Assembly (NCBI RefSeq): GCF_965221945.1
Contig: NZ_OZ244925.1
Span: 1,922,001-1,986,000, forward strand
From: Poriferisodalis sp965221945
GTDB taxonomy: Bacteria; Actinomycetota; Acidimicrobiia; Acidimicrobiales; Poriferisodalaceae
Direction: 5' to 3'
DNA length: 64,000 nucleotides
Within the stretch, counting starts at the first letter, position 1, and each line of letters starts with the position of its first letter. Shown one piece after another: positions 15,942-28,790 of the stretch. The position numbers were made by a program, and so were the translations under genes. The notes beneath the pieces were generated by a model, which was not told the DNA's origin, did not search any database, and saw only the letters and a list, made by a program, of their open reading frames with translations.

Positions 15942-16847
15942 TCAGCCGAAGCGGGTGCCAGGTGGCAGGCGGGCGCCGTTCAGCCATGCCTGGGCCTCGG
16001 TCGCTGCGCGGCCAGCGGGCTGGACGATGCTCAAGCGCACGAGCCCGTGACCAGCGACGACGGCGTCACCGGCCAGCGCGCCAGGTGGCGCATCATGCTT
16101 GCCCGGCACCGAGGTGCCGGCGCGGATGATGAAGCGCTGGCCTTCGAGGGTGGTCCATGCGCCACCCACCCGGATCTGGCGATCAATGTGGGTTGCGGGC
16201 TGAGACCAATCGATCTCTCGGTCGGCAGGGCTGAGCATTCGGGCGTACGTGGGCTCGCCTTGCTGCGTCTCGGGTGCGCCGAGACCGTCGTTGAGGGAGG
16301 TCACGAGACGCTCGGCACCCTCGTGGGCGAGGCGGCTGCGAAGGCTGGCGGCGGTGTCGGTTGAGCTGATCGAAACTTCATGGCGCCAGTAGACGGGACC
16401 GGTATCCAGCGTTTCTTCCAACGCCATCAAACAGATGCCGGTGACTTCGTCGCCGGCGAGGAGTGCACGCTCCACCGGCGCTGCGCCACGCCAGCGCGGC
16501 AACAGCGAGAAGTGCAGGTTGAGCATCGGGACCTGAGACAGCACGTCAGCGCCGATTAGCCGGCCATAGGCGACGACCACCGCGCAGTCGGCATCACAGG
16601 CTGCAAGATCAGCTGGGTCGTAGCTGATCGAGAGGCCTCGCTCTTCCGCTGCAGCGGCAACGGGGCTCGGAGTGTCATGCCCGCGTCGGCTGCGCCGGCG
16701 TAGCGCGCCCGTCACAACGAGGGGAATGTCGAAGCCGGCCTCAGCAAGCGCCCCCAATGCGGGCACGGCGTCATTCGGGGTGCCGGCGAACGCGACGCGG
16801 CGGGGCCGGTTCGGGGGCAGTGGCAGAGTCGGCAATGGATGTGTCAT
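15942..16847 (-). CDS. fmt: Methionyl-tRNA formyltransferase
   Basis: Formylates Met-tRNA(fMet) for initiation, using 10-formyl-tetrahydrofolate. Signature residues are RVAFAGTPNDAVPALGAL at the N-terminus, AYGRLIG, then NLHFSLLPRWRGAAPVE with the catalytic Asn-His, and GICLMALEETLDTGPVY. The C-terminal tRNA-binding domain is shorter than in E. coli (301 residues in all). The start ATG 16847 gives MTHPLPTLPLPPNRPRRV; a longer open frame runs into def. def lies 107 bp upstream, so the formylation and deformylation steps are encoded side by side. Confidence 0.95.
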   Translation of the reverse strand: MTHPLPTLPLPPNRPRRVAFAGTPNDAVPALGALAEAGFDIPLVVTGALRRRSRRGHDTPSPVAAAAEERGLSISYDPADLAACDADCAVVVAYGRLIGADVLSQVPMLNLHFSLLPRWRGAAPVERALLAGDEVTGICLMALEETLDTGPVYWRHEVSISSTDTAASLRSRLAHEGAERLVTSLNDGLGAPETQQGEPTYARMLSPADREIDWSQPATHIDRQIRVGGAWTTLEGQRFIIRAGTSVPGKHDAPPGALAGDAVVAGHGLVRLSIVQPAGRAATEAQAWLNGARLPPGTRFG

Positions 16848-16954
16848 GAGTCCTTCGGGCACCTCATCCCCACCGGCACATCCCGACTTTGCGCAAAAAT
16901 GCCGCCACAGACGGCAAATCTGCACAAAGAAGGCGCGACGCAGCCCCCGAATGC

Positions 16955-17524
16955 TCAGCCCGCCGCGCTGTTGCGGCCGACGAGAGGGACTGGGCCGCTC
17001 GCAGCGGGGCCCGGGGCGCCCGACTGCAGCTGTGCCAGCTTGGAGCGCCACTCTCGCAGGGCGTCCTTGCGCTCGGCCTTGTTGAGGTGGTCGATGAGCA
17101 GCACGCCGTCGAGGTGGTCGAGCTCGTGCTGGAACAGGCGTGCCGGCAGGTCGTCGGCCTCGATGCTGACCTCGTTGCCGTCGAGATCCAAACCCACGAG
17201 ATGCACCTCTTTGGGGCGGACGATGTCGTAGGTCAGGCCCGGCACGGACAGGCATCCTTCGGTATAGGTCCACTCGCCGTCGCTCTCGACAATCTCGGGG
17301 TTGATGAGGGTCTGGGGGCCGTCGCCCTCGTAGAGGTCGAACACGAACAGACGGCGTTGGATGCCCACTTGGGGAGCGGCGAGACCGATCCCCTCGGCCT
17401 CGTACATGACAGGCAGCAAGTCGTCGACCATGCGCGCGACGCGGCCGTTGATCTCAGTGATCTCGGCAGCCCGCTGACGCAGCACCGGATCGCCCATCAG
17501 CCGGATCTCGAAGGTGCCTCCCAT
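16955..17524 (-). CDS. def: Peptide deformylase
   Basis: Removes the N-formyl group from nascent proteins. The three zinc motifs are complete: GIGLAAPQVG, EGCLSVPG with the Cys ligand, and QHELDHLDG with the two His ligands and catalytic Glu. The length of 189 residues is normal, with an unconserved Gly/Ala/Pro-rich tail. The start ATG 17524 gives MGGTFEIRLMGDPVLRQ. It lies between priA and fmt in the core array. Confidence 0.96.
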   Translation of the reverse strand: MGGTFEIRLMGDPVLRQRAAEITEINGRVARMVDDLLPVMYEAEGIGLAAPQVGIQRRLFVFDLYEGDGPQTLINPEIVESDGEWTYTEGCLSVPGLTYDIVRPKEVHLVGLDLDGNEVSIEADDLPARLFQHELDHLDGVLLIDHLNKAERKDALREWRSKLAQLQSGAPGPAASGPVPLVGRNSAAG

Positions 17525-17584
17525 GGCTTTCGGAGGCTACCGGCGCGCCCGCGCGCCGACCGGCGGAGCGTTCGGCGAGCTGAA

Positions 17585-19441
17585 TCAGGCACGCAGCGGG
17601 TCGACGGCGACCCGCAGCCGTCCCGAAGGCCGTTCGGCGGCTGCCAGCGCGTGCAGCAATGCGTCGCGGTCGTCGCTGCGAATCCTCCAGGTGCCCTCGG
17701 CCGGCCCGGCGATGTCGAGTGCGCTGGCGCGATCGTCGGCTGACAGGAGGTCGATGTAGGTGCTGGCTGCTGCGCCCGACACCAGCGCCCAGGCGGCAGC
17801 CGGCGGCTGGCGCATTTGGGATCGACGCTCGACTTCGGCACGGATCCAGTCGCCCGGATCGGCCTCGACAGCCGCCAACAGGGCGGGATGGGCGGGCAGG
17901 CGGGTCTGCACCACAATGCGGCCTCCACCAGTGCGCGGTCCCACCAGCCGCGCTGCGCGTACAAGCAGCGCGAAGGCCTCCTCGGCGGCCCGGTAACGAG
18001 GCGCTGTCAGCTCCTGATCGAAGTCCAGGAAGGCCACTGCATCTGCTGATGGAACCCGGTGCAGAACTGCTTCGGTGCCGATGTAGAGCGCTGGCCCATC
18101 GGCTAGCTGCGGCGAGGGCGCCCGCCGGTGCCTGTGGGTTGAGTCGGCCGTCGAGCCGAGAGCTGCGTCAGCAGCTGCTGCGCTCTCGCCGACGACTTGG
18201 ATCACGGGGCGTCGGGCCAGACGCTCCATCTCCTCCGCAACGCCCTTCACGCCGACACGAGCACGCCGGAACCTGATGGCTCCGCAGGATTCGCAGACCG
18301 CCGGGCGCACCTCGCCGCTGCCGGGATCGACAAACTGCTGCTTCTCCAGGCGCAGAGGCCGGCCGGTGTGCTCCGAACACGCCAGGTCGCCGCACGATGC
18401 GCAGTATGCGAGGCGAGTCCGCCCCGTGCGGTTCAGCACGCAGACCACGGTGCTATCGGTTCGCAGCAACGCGGCCAGGGCCTCCCCGCACCACTCCCCT
18501 GCAGTCGGGTCGTCCTGTCGCCGGTCGGCAATCTGCACCCGGGGCCAGGCTCCGCGCTCGGTCGGTCGTGGTGCGGTGATGAGCACCGGGGCGTCCGTGG
18601 TACCGGGCCGGCGGGCCCCCACCAGTGCATCTGGTGACGGCATCGGTCCGACGAGCAGGCACCGGGCACCGTCGCGGCGGGCACGCTCGACGGCGATGTC
18701 ACGGGCGTTCCAAGTGGGAGCGGCTTCGGACTGGTAGGCCTCGTCGTGCTCGTCGAGCACGATCACAGTCTCCAGGGGGCCGCACGGTGCCCAAGCCGCA
18801 GTCCGGGTTCCCACCACCGCCTGCGCCACGGTCGCGCCTGCCCAGTCACGAGGAGCCAGCGCAGTTGAGACGCCGGCTTGTCGCAGCCGCCCTGCCAATC
18901 GCGCCGCCCATGCCACGGTGGGCACCAACACCAGCGACGGACCGCGCCGCACTGCCGCCGCGACGAGCGGCCATTCGTCGGCGCACGGTCCCAGACGCAC
19001 GACTGCCGGCGCTTTCCGGTCGGACGCGAGTGCGGCTGCGACCCAGTCCGGGGCATCAGCCGAAACAGAGGTCTGGGCGCCCTCGCGACCCCTCGAGACG
19101 TCTGACGGCAGGCCCGCTACGACCCGATCGGCACTGGCGATGCGCAGGAAATGAGCCCGAGTGCCCGCCCAGCGCCATGCGGCCCAACTCGCCAGATCGA
19201 CGATGTGCGGCGGCGGCCCCACTCCAACGACACCGCTGATCGGCACCAATTCCCGGCCGCTGGGCACCGGTGCTTCGAGCCCGGTCACCCAGCCCCGCAG
19301 GCGGCGACGGTTGAGCACCACCCTTACAACGGTGCCCACGGTGACGGGCACCCGACCCGAGGCGAGCTCCGGCGGCAGCAGGTAGGTGAACTCGCGGTCG
19401 ATGGCCGGCTCGTCGACCAGCACTTGGACCGCGTGGCGCAT
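17585..19441 (-). CDS. priA: Primosomal protein N' (PriA), actinobacterial type without a Walker A motif
   Basis: PriA restarts stalled replication forks. The N-terminal 3'-end-binding domain has VLVDEPAIDREFTYLLPPEL. The helicase region has IVLDEHDEAYQSE in place of a DEAH box, and a zinc-binding part with CASCGDLACSEH and CESCG. The expected GSGKT Walker A loop is not present: the equivalent region reads RLGPCADEWPLVAAAVRRG. Several zinc cysteines also seem missing. Loss of ATPase residues is known for actinobacterial PriA homologues, so this is probably a DNA-binding factor and not an active helicase. 618 residues, start at 19441. Confidence 0.88.
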   Translation of the reverse strand: MRHAVQVLVDEPAIDREFTYLLPPELASGRVPVTVGTVVRVVLNRRRLRGWVTGLEAPVPSGRELVPISGVVGVGPPPHIVDLASWAAWRWAGTRAHFLRIASADRVVAGLPSDVSRGREGAQTSVSADAPDWVAAALASDRKAPAVVRLGPCADEWPLVAAAVRRGPSLVLVPTVAWAARLAGRLRQAGVSTALAPRDWAGATVAQAVVGTRTAAWAPCGPLETVIVLDEHDEAYQSEAAPTWNARDIAVERARRDGARCLLVGPMPSPDALVGARRPGTTDAPVLITAPRPTERGAWPRVQIADRRQDDPTAGEWCGEALAALLRTDSTVVCVLNRTGRTRLAYCASCGDLACSEHTGRPLRLEKQQFVDPGSGEVRPAVCESCGAIRFRRARVGVKGVAEEMERLARRPVIQVVGESAAAADAALGSTADSTHRHRRAPSPQLADGPALYIGTEAVLHRVPSADAVAFLDFDQELTAPRYRAAEEAFALLVRAARLVGPRTGGGRIVVQTRLPAHPALLAAVEADPGDWIRAEVERRSQMRQPPAAAWALVSGAAASTYIDLLSADDRASALDIAGPAEGTWRIRSDDRDALLHALAAAERPSGRLRVAVDPLRA

Positions 19442-19549
19442 CGTCGCAGTCTGCCCCGCGCCGCCCGCACAGCGAGCGCCGATTGCGCGATGCCGCAGAC
19501 CCGGCTGGATCTGCCTGTCCTGCTCGAAGGCGCCGTCGCGCCCGATCTC

Positions 19550-20740
19550 CTAGAGGCCCAGCGCTGAGGCGAGGTCGTCGACCCGGTCGAGACGCTCCCA
19601 GGGGAACGACACGCCGTCGGATTCCCGGCCGAAATGGCCGTATGCGGCTGTGGCCTTGTAGATCGGTTGGCGCAGATTGAGGTCGGTCAGCAGGGCAGCG
19701 GGACGCAGGTCGAACACTTCGGCCACCGCCGACGCGATGGCGTCTGGGTCGACGTGGGATGTCCCGAAGGTCTCCACCAGCAACGACACCGGCTCGGCCC
19801 GGCCGATGGCGTACGCCACCTGGATCTCGCACCGGTCGGCAGCGTCGGCGGCGACCACGTTCTTTGCAACCCAGCGAGCGCCGTACGCCGCTGAACGGTC
19901 CACCTTGGAGGGGTCCTTGCCGCTGAATGCACCCCCGCCGTGACGGGCGTATCCGCCATAAGTGTCGACGATGATCTTGCGTCCCGTGAGGCCCGCATCG
20001 GCGACCGGTCCGCCGCTGACGAAGCTGCCCGAAGGGTTCACCAGCAGCTCAAAATCGTCGTCGGCGAACGCTGCCGGCAGCGTGGGGCCGATGACGTGCT
20101 CGAGCACGTCCGGGCGCATCATCCCGTCGATCTCGATCCCGTCCCGGTGCTGGGCGGAGACGACGACAGTGCGGAGCGCGATCGGCTCACCATCGCGGTA
20201 CTCGAAGCTCACCTGCGTCTTGCCGTCAGGGCGCAGGTAGGGGATGCGGCCCGACCTGCGAGCTTCGGTGAGCTGCTCGGCCATTCGGTGAGCGACATAG
20301 ATCGGCAGCGGCATGAACGCCTCGGTTTCCCGGCAGGCGTAGCCGAACATCATCCCCTGGTCACCGGCCCCCTGTTCAGGAATGACGTCCAACGTCGCGG
20401 CAGCTTCAGTACTTCCGAAGACGCCCTCGGTGATCTCGCTCGACTGCTCGTCAAGGGCGATCATGACGCCGCAGGTGTTGCCGTCGAAACCAAGCTCACC
20501 GTGGTCGTAGCCGATACCGATGATGGTGTCTCGCACCACCCGCGGGATGTCGATGTACGCCTTGGTGGACACTTCTCCTGCCACCACAACCAGACCGGTC
20601 GTGACCAGTGTCTCGACGGCCACCCGAGCGTGCCGGTCCTCGGCAATCAGTGAGTCCAGGATGGCGTCCGAGATCTGATCGGCCATCTTGTCGGGATGGC
20701 CCTCGGTCACCGATTCTGAGGTGAATGTCCACTGGCTCAC
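19550..20740 (-). CDS. metK: S-adenosylmethionine synthetase
   Basis: Makes SAM from methionine and ATP. Signatures are SESVTEGHPDKMADQISDA, EQGAGDQGMMFGYA and the phosphate-binding GGGAFSGKDPSKVDRS, with KNVVAADAADRCEIQVAYAI following. 396 residues, a normal length, starting at GTG 20740. I saw no SAM riboswitch upstream; the 123-bp gap to coaBC contains a 15-bp tandem repeat. It lies 108 bp upstream of priA on the same strand. Confidence 0.97.
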   Translation of the reverse strand: MSQWTFTSESVTEGHPDKMADQISDAILDSLIAEDRHARVAVETLVTTGLVVVAGEVSTKAYIDIPRVVRDTIIGIGYDHGELGFDGNTCGVMIALDEQSSEITEGVFGSTEAAATLDVIPEQGAGDQGMMFGYACRETEAFMPLPIYVAHRMAEQLTEARRSGRIPYLRPDGKTQVSFEYRDGEPIALRTVVVSAQHRDGIEIDGMMRPDVLEHVIGPTLPAAFADDDFELLVNPSGSFVSGGPVADAGLTGRKIIVDTYGGYARHGGGAFSGKDPSKVDRSAAYGARWVAKNVVAADAADRCEIQVAYAIGRAEPVSLLVETFGTSHVDPDAIASAVAEVFDLRPAALLTDLNLRQPIYKATAAYGHFGRESDGVSFPWERLDRVDDLASALGL

Positions 20741-20755
20741 CGTGGCTCCAGATTC

Positions 20756-20785
20756 GATCGTGATTGGCCAGATCGTGATTGGCCA
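20756..20785 (-). repeat. 15-bp tandem repeat upstream of metK
   Basis: Two adjacent copies of GATCGTGATTGGCCA (plus strand, at 20756 and 20771), 16 bp before the metK start codon, in its 5' untranslated region. The position could influence metK expression, but no operator family is recognised. Confidence 0.85.
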
Positions 20786-20863
20786 GCCGTGTAGGCCCGT
20801 CGGAGCTGCTGATTGCAGCAGCGCGGCAAGGCTAGACGGCCTGAGCCGAAACCCAGCAGACGG

Positions 20864-22153
20864 TCAGCGGCGAAGCTCGGCGACAGCGTCGAGCACGGCG
20901 TCGGCCACCTCGCGCTTCGAGCACAGAGGCAGCGGTCGCACGGTGCCGTCGGCCAGCAGGATGGTCACGATGTTGGTGTCGTGTGCGAAGCCCGCGCCCG
21001 CGGCCGAGACGTCGTTCGCGACCATCACGTCGAGGTTCTTGCGCGCCAGCTTCTGTGCTGCGTTGTCGAGCACATCCGCCGTCTCGGCGGCGAAACCGAC
21101 GAGTACCTGGCCCGGGGGCTTGCTGGCCCCGAGCCCGGCGAGGATGTCCGCTGTGTGCTCGAGTGCGATCACCGGCGGCGCACCGCTGTCGCGTGCGTCG
21201 CCCTTCTTGATCTTCTGAGGGGCGACTTCTGCGGGCCGGAAGTCGGCCACTGCAGCCGCCATGAGGATGACCTCGGCGTCAGCGTGTGCACGCACAGCAG
21301 CTTCCATCTCGGCTGCTGATTCGACCCGTACCTCCCGGATGCCTTCAGGAGAGGGCAGCGCGGCACTGGTTACCAAGGTGACGTCGGCTCCTCGGTCCCT
21401 CGCCGCGGTGGCGATGGCGTAGCCCTGCTTGCCTGACGAACGGTTGCCGATGAAGCGAACCGGATCGATGGGTTCGCGGGTGCCTCCCGCCGTCACCGTC
21501 ACGTTGACGCCTGCGAAGTCCCGGCGCGCCACCAATGGCTGGCGCACCTCGGCTGAGTCCGGTTGTGCCCCAAGCACTGCGCCGACGGCGTCGAAGATCG
21601 TGGCCGGCTCGGCGAGGCGGCCTGTGCCGACATCGCCGCCGGCGAGCCGGCCCGCTTCAGGCACCACAATGTGCACGCCCCGGCCGGTGAGCACAGCGAG
21701 GTTGTGCTGCACGGCGTCGTGTTCCCACATCTCGGTGTGCATGGCGGGGCAAACGACCACGGGGGCACGCGTCGCGAGCAGCGTTGCGGTGAGCAAGCCG
21801 TCGGAGATACCGGCTGCGTAGCTGCCGATGACCCGTGCCGTGGCGGGCGCCACGACGATGACGTCCGCTGTCTGGCCCAGCGTCGTATGCGGGATCGGAT
21901 CGTCTTCACCGAAGATCGACGTGCGAGCACGCTCGCTGGCGAGCGCATCGAACGTGGCCCGGCCCACGAATCGCTGCGCTGCGGCCGTCATCACCGGTAT
22001 GACGTGAGCGCCGGCGTCCATCATCAGCCTGCAGAGGATCACGGCCTTGTACGCGGCGATGCCGCCGCTGACTCCGAGCACCACGCGGCGCCCGGCGAAC
22101 GGCGACTGTGCCCGAGCAGAGTCGGGATTGAGGCGATCGGCAGAGTCCGTCAC
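20864..22153 (-). CDS. coaBC: Bifunctional phosphopantothenoylcysteine decarboxylase / synthase
   Basis: Two consecutive steps of coenzyme A synthesis. The N-terminal FMN-dependent CoaC domain has VVLGVSGGIAAYKAV, APATARVIGSYAAGISD and VVCPAMHTEMW. The C-terminal CTP-dependent CoaB domain has VTAGGTREPIDPVRFIGNRS, SSGKQGYAIA and LMAAAVADFRP. I set the start at GTG 22153 (MTDSADRLNPDS, 429 residues), because the longer frame to 22195 has no visible ribosome binding site. It lies 74 bp after rpoZ, as in many actinobacteria. Confidence 0.95.
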   Translation of the reverse strand: MTDSADRLNPDSARAQSPFAGRRVVLGVSGGIAAYKAVILCRLMMDAGAHVIPVMTAAAQRFVGRATFDALASERARTSIFGEDDPIPHTTLGQTADVIVVAPATARVIGSYAAGISDGLLTATLLATRAPVVVCPAMHTEMWEHDAVQHNLAVLTGRGVHIVVPEAGRLAGGDVGTGRLAEPATIFDAVGAVLGAQPDSAEVRQPLVARRDFAGVNVTVTAGGTREPIDPVRFIGNRSSGKQGYAIATAARDRGADVTLVTSAALPSPEGIREVRVESAAEMEAAVRAHADAEVILMAAAVADFRPAEVAPQKIKKGDARDSGAPPVIALEHTADILAGLGASKPPGQVLVGFAAETADVLDNAAQKLARKNLDVMVANDVSAAGAGFAHDTNIVTILLADGTVRPLPLCSKREVADAVLDAVAELRR

Positions 22154-22227
22154 TGCCGCGCAAGGGTACGCCCCGCTGTCAATTCTCGACAGCAAACCCC
22201 GACAGGGCTGGGTTGTGGTCCGTGGCG

Positions 22228-22566
22228 CTAGGCCTCGAGGTCGGGAACCACCTCGAGCATGGCAGCATCAGCCTCGGCTGCAGCGAGCGCTTCGGCTTCC
22301 AGCCGTGCCCGCTCTTCGGGATCGAAGCGCTCGAAGGTGATCTTGTCGGCCTCGATCTCCTCGAACGCGATCGACAGCGGCTTGCGAGCGACCGAAGCCA
22401 CCTGCGGCGGCACGACCGAGCCGATGCCGCCGTCGAGCTGGTTGTAGTACGAGTTGATCTGCCGAGACCGCATGGCCGCAAGGCTCACGAGGGTGAACTT
22501 CGAGTCGACCTTGGAGAGCAGGTCCTCGAGTCCCGGGGTGATCATGGTGTCGGTTGACTCAGTCAT
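22228..22566 (-). CDS. rpoZ: RNA polymerase omega subunit
   Basis: A 112-residue omega subunit, which helps assemble RNA polymerase by clamping beta prime. Key segments are PGLEDLLSKVDSKFTLVSLA, AMRSRQINSYYNQLDGG and ARKPLSIAFEEIEADKITFE, the actinobacterial form of the omega fold. I chose ATG 22566 (MTESTDTMITPG) over the open-frame start at 22635, which adds 23 unconserved residues. Position between gmk and coaBC is conserved and supports the call. Confidence 0.94.
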   Translation of the reverse strand: MTESTDTMITPGLEDLLSKVDSKFTLVSLAAMRSRQINSYYNQLDGGIGSVVPPQVASVARKPLSIAFEEIEADKITFERFDPEERARLEAEALAAAEADAAMLEVVPDLEA

Positions 22567-22662
22567 CGCAGAATGCAGGCTACCGAGGACCCAGCCCAGC
22601 GCCATGGTGCCTGCAGGCGCCGTGTGGTGGTTCAAGGCATCGGAGCCCTCGCACGAGCCGGC

Positions 22663-23274
22663 TCAAGCTCGAGCACTTGGCGGGCGGCGGGAGCGTGTGC
22701 GGTCCACGAACGCGGCGATCTCGCCCACGGTGCTGGAGATGTCCCGGTTCACCACGATGAGGTCGGCCATCCGGTAGCCCACGGGCAGCTCCTCGTCGGC
22801 CTTGGCGAGCCGGCGTGCTACCTCGGCGTCCGGGTCCCCTCGCCGGCGCATGCGCCGTTCCTGCTCGGCTCGGCTGGGCGGAAGCACCATGATCACCAGC
22901 GCAGACGGATCGCGATTGCGCACCGAGACAGCGCCCTGCACGTCGATCTCCAGCACCAGATCCCTTTCGAGGCCGGGCGGCGGCATCGGGGTGCCGTAGC
23001 GATACTCGAAGAAGTCGGCCCATTCCAGGAATCCTCCCGAAGCGATCCGGGCCTCGAATTCGGTTGCCGTCACGAAGGTGTACGCCTCGGCTGGCTCCCC
23101 GACGCGGCGAGGACGGGTCGTCCAGGATCGGCTCAGCAGGAGGGTCGGATCCCGCGCCACCAGCTCAGCCACGATCGTGCCTTTGCCGGCCCCGCCCGGC
23201 CCGCACACCACGTAGAGCGTCACGCCCCAAGGCGCGGCCGGGCTCGCAGCGCCACTGGGCGCCGGGTTGGTCAT
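22663..23274 (-). CDS. gmk: Guanylate kinase
   Basis: Phosphorylates GMP to GDP. The P-loop is CGPGGAGKGTIVAEL; the GMP-binding region has SRSWTTRPRRVGEP and the EFEARIASGGFLEW segment, followed by DLVLEIDVQGAVSVR. 203 residues. The loop reads GGAGKG where most homologues have GSGKG/GVGKG, a mild variant. It starts 10 bp after mihF on the same strand. Confidence 0.95.
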   Translation of the reverse strand: MTNPAPSGAASPAAPWGVTLYVVCGPGGAGKGTIVAELVARDPTLLLSRSWTTRPRRVGEPAEAYTFVTATEFEARIASGGFLEWADFFEYRYGTPMPPPGLERDLVLEIDVQGAVSVRNRDPSALVIMVLPPSRAEQERRMRRRGDPDAEVARRLAKADEELPVGYRMADLIVVNRDISSTVGEIAAFVDRTRSRRPPSARA

Positions 23275-23284
23275 GCGACTGTAT

Positions 23285-23620
23285 TCACGCGCCTGGGGCG
23301 GAATCCTGTGCGAAGTGCTCGCTCAAACGGCGCCGCTGCGTACCGCCGAGACCTCGCAGTCGCCGATTGTCGGCGATGCCTATCTCGGCCATCAGGCGAC
23401 GGGCCTTGACCTTGCCGAGACCCGGCATCGACTCCAAGGCAGCAAGTGCCTTGAGCTTGCCGACGTTCTCGACAGTGTCGGCTTCGGCCAGCAACTCGTC
23501 GAAGGTGAGCAAGCCCATCTTCAACCGGTGCTTGACGTTTGCGCGGACCTCGCGGGCCTCCTTGGCCTTGGCCAGCGCCTCGGCACGCTGCTCGTCACTG
23601 AGTTCAGGCAGCGGACTCAT
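23285..23620 (-). CDS. mihF: Integration host factor, actinobacterial type (mIHF)
   Basis: A nucleoid-associated DNA-binding protein of actinobacteria, unrelated to the HU/IHF fold. The 111 residues show KAKEAREVRANVKHRLKMG, then TVENVGKLKALAALESMPGL and GKVKARRLMAEIGIADNRRL. The last part is a helix-two-turn-helix DNA-binding region, ending GLGGTQRRRL. Location between pyrF and gmk is the usual one, and it is one of the stronger taxonomic signs in this window. Confidence 0.95.
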   Translation of the reverse strand: MSPLPELSDEQRAEALAKAKEAREVRANVKHRLKMGLLTFDELLAEADTVENVGKLKALAALESMPGLGKVKARRLMAEIGIADNRRLRGLGGTQRRRLSEHFAQDSAPGA

Positions 23621-23684
23621 TGTCGTGCAGTGTAGCTACGCCGCCCATAGGGCTTAGGGACACTGGGTTGGCGGGCGTTGCCGA

Positions 23685-24431
23685 TCAAGCGCGGGCAACC
23701 TCCGCGGCTACCTCGGCAACGATTGCTGCAGCCGCAGCCTGCGGATCGGGTGCCGCGGTTACCGCACGTCCGATGACGAGCAGATCGGCACCGGCAGCCA
23801 GTGCCGCTGCCGGGGTGGCAACCCGGCGCTGATCTGCTGCCGACACGCCGCTGGGTCGTATTCCGGGCACGACGCGTAGCAGGTCCGGCGCCGCCGCCGA
23901 CACCGTTGGGAGATCTGACGCGGCGCAGACAAGTCCGCCACAGCCGGAATCGCGGGCCAGCACAGCACGTTGCGCCAGCACCTCTGGCGTGGCTTCGGCG
24001 TCCGAAGTAAGGACAGTGACGCCGAGAGCAACGGGTGCGACCCTCGGCATCGATGAGCTGCTCGACATCTCAGCGCCTTCAGCCAGTCCGCGTGCTCCTG
24101 CAGCCAGCACGTCCGGCCCGCCCTGGGTGTGCACGGTGAGCAGCCAGATACCCAGCGCACCGGCACGCCGTGCAGCCCGCTCCACCGTGTTCGGGATGTC
24201 GTGCAGCTTGAGGTCCAAGAACACCCGGCAGCCTGTCGCCACGATGTCTCTCACGAGCGAGGGACCCTCTGCGACGAACAGCTCGAGGCCGACCTTCATG
24301 ACGCCGAAGTCGGCTCCGAAGCGTTCCACCAGCGCCAGCGCCGCTGCCCGATCCTGCACGTCCAGTGCCAGTGCCAGCCGGTCTCGGGCTGCACCGCTGC
24401 GGAGCGTTGCGGCCGATCCGGAAGTGGTCAT
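23685..24431 (-). CDS. pyrF: Orotidine 5'-phosphate decarboxylase
   Basis: Last step of UMP synthesis. Motifs are RLALALDVQDRAAALALVER, FGVMKVGLELF and the catalytic VFLDLKLHDIPNTV with the Lys/Asp pair, then VTVLTSDAE and VVPGIRPSG near the end. It is the short (type 1, E. coli-like) form, 248 residues from ATG 24431. The start lies 5 bp after the pyrD stop. A longer open frame into pyrD is not supported. Confidence 0.95.
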   Translation of the reverse strand: MTTSGSAATLRSGAARDRLALALDVQDRAAALALVERFGADFGVMKVGLELFVAEGPSLVRDIVATGCRVFLDLKLHDIPNTVERAARRAGALGIWLLTVHTQGGPDVLAAGARGLAEGAEMSSSSSMPRVAPVALGVTVLTSDAEATPEVLAQRAVLARDSGCGGLVCAASDLPTVSAAAPDLLRVVPGIRPSGVSAADQRRVATPAAALAAGADLLVIGRAVTAAPDPQAAAAAIVAEVAAEVARA

Positions 24432-24436
24432 CGTGT

Positions 24437-25421
24437 TCAACTGCTCTCGGGTCTGCCTGCGCCAGCTGAGCGCGGCCCGGTTCGGCGGTGATGGGCCCGG
24501 CCAGTCAATTCGGCGGCCGCGAAGACTCCATGCTTCTTGCACCAGCGGCGCAACTCAGACACCACCTTGCGCGGAGCTCGCGGATCCCAGAACGATGCCG
24601 TGCCGACCTGTATCGCACAGGCTCCGGCCGCCATGAGCTCCACTGCGTGCTCGGCTGCCGCCACACCGCCGACACCCACGATCGGCACCTCGCCTAACGC
24701 CGCCCGCACGTCGAAGATGGCCCGGACGGCCACGGGCCGGATCGCCGGACCCGACAGCCCGCCGCCGACATTGCCGAGCGTGGGCACCGCAGTGACGGGA
24801 TCGATGGACATTCCGAAGACGGTGTTGATGAGCGTGAGGGCTTCGGCTCCTGCGGTCAGCGCGGCGGCGGCGATCTCGACCAGATCGGTCACGTTGGGGG
24901 TGAGCTTTGCCCACAGCGGCACACCTGCAGCGGTCGCGGCGCTTATGGCATCGGCAGTAGCCGCCGGATCGCATGCAAACATCTGGCCCCGGCCCTCGAG
25001 GTTCGGGCAGCTGACGTTCACCTCCAGGGCCGTCAGGCCAGCATCGGCCAGGGTCCGAGCCGCTGCCTCATAGTCAGCCACCGTGCGGCCCCAGATGCTG
25101 GCCACCACCCGCGCCCCGGTTCGACGCAAGCGCGGCAGTTCGGTCTCGAGCCAGGCCTCGGCGCCGGGGTTCTGCAGACCCACCGCGTTGAGCATCCCGG
25201 CAGGCGTGCCCACAACACGAGGTGCTGGATTCCCGGCCCAGGCGAACGGCGACAGCGACTTGGTCACCACCGCACCCAGTTCGCCAAGGTCGAGGTACGC
25301 GCGGAGTTCGGTGCCGTAGCCAGCGGTTCCCGATGCGGTCATCACGGGATTGGGCAGCTCGACGCTGCCGATCCGTACTGCCATATCGATTGACAGGTCG
25401 CCCGACATACTCATTGGGGCC

Positions 25422-25429
<8 letters not shown>
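24437..25429 (-). CDS. pyrD: Dihydroorotate dehydrogenase, class 1
   Basis: Oxidises dihydroorotate to orotate with FMN. Class 1 features are NPVMTASGTAGYG, TKSLSPFAWAGNPAPRV, ALEVNVSCPNLEGRG with the catalytic Cys position, and IGVGG-like VPIVGVGGVAAAEHAVEL with IQVGTASFWDPRAP. No pyrK subunit gene is next to it. Its ATG 25429 overlaps the carB stop by 8 bp (ATGCCTGA); a later ATG at 25414 is possible. 330 residues. Confidence 0.94.

Positions 25430-28789
<3,360 letters not shown>

Positions 28790-28790
<1 letters not shown>

Noticed and set aside
20741..20863. SAM riboswitch upstream of metK
   Set aside because: The 123-bp gap is too short and shows only a 15-bp direct repeat, with no SAM-element core.
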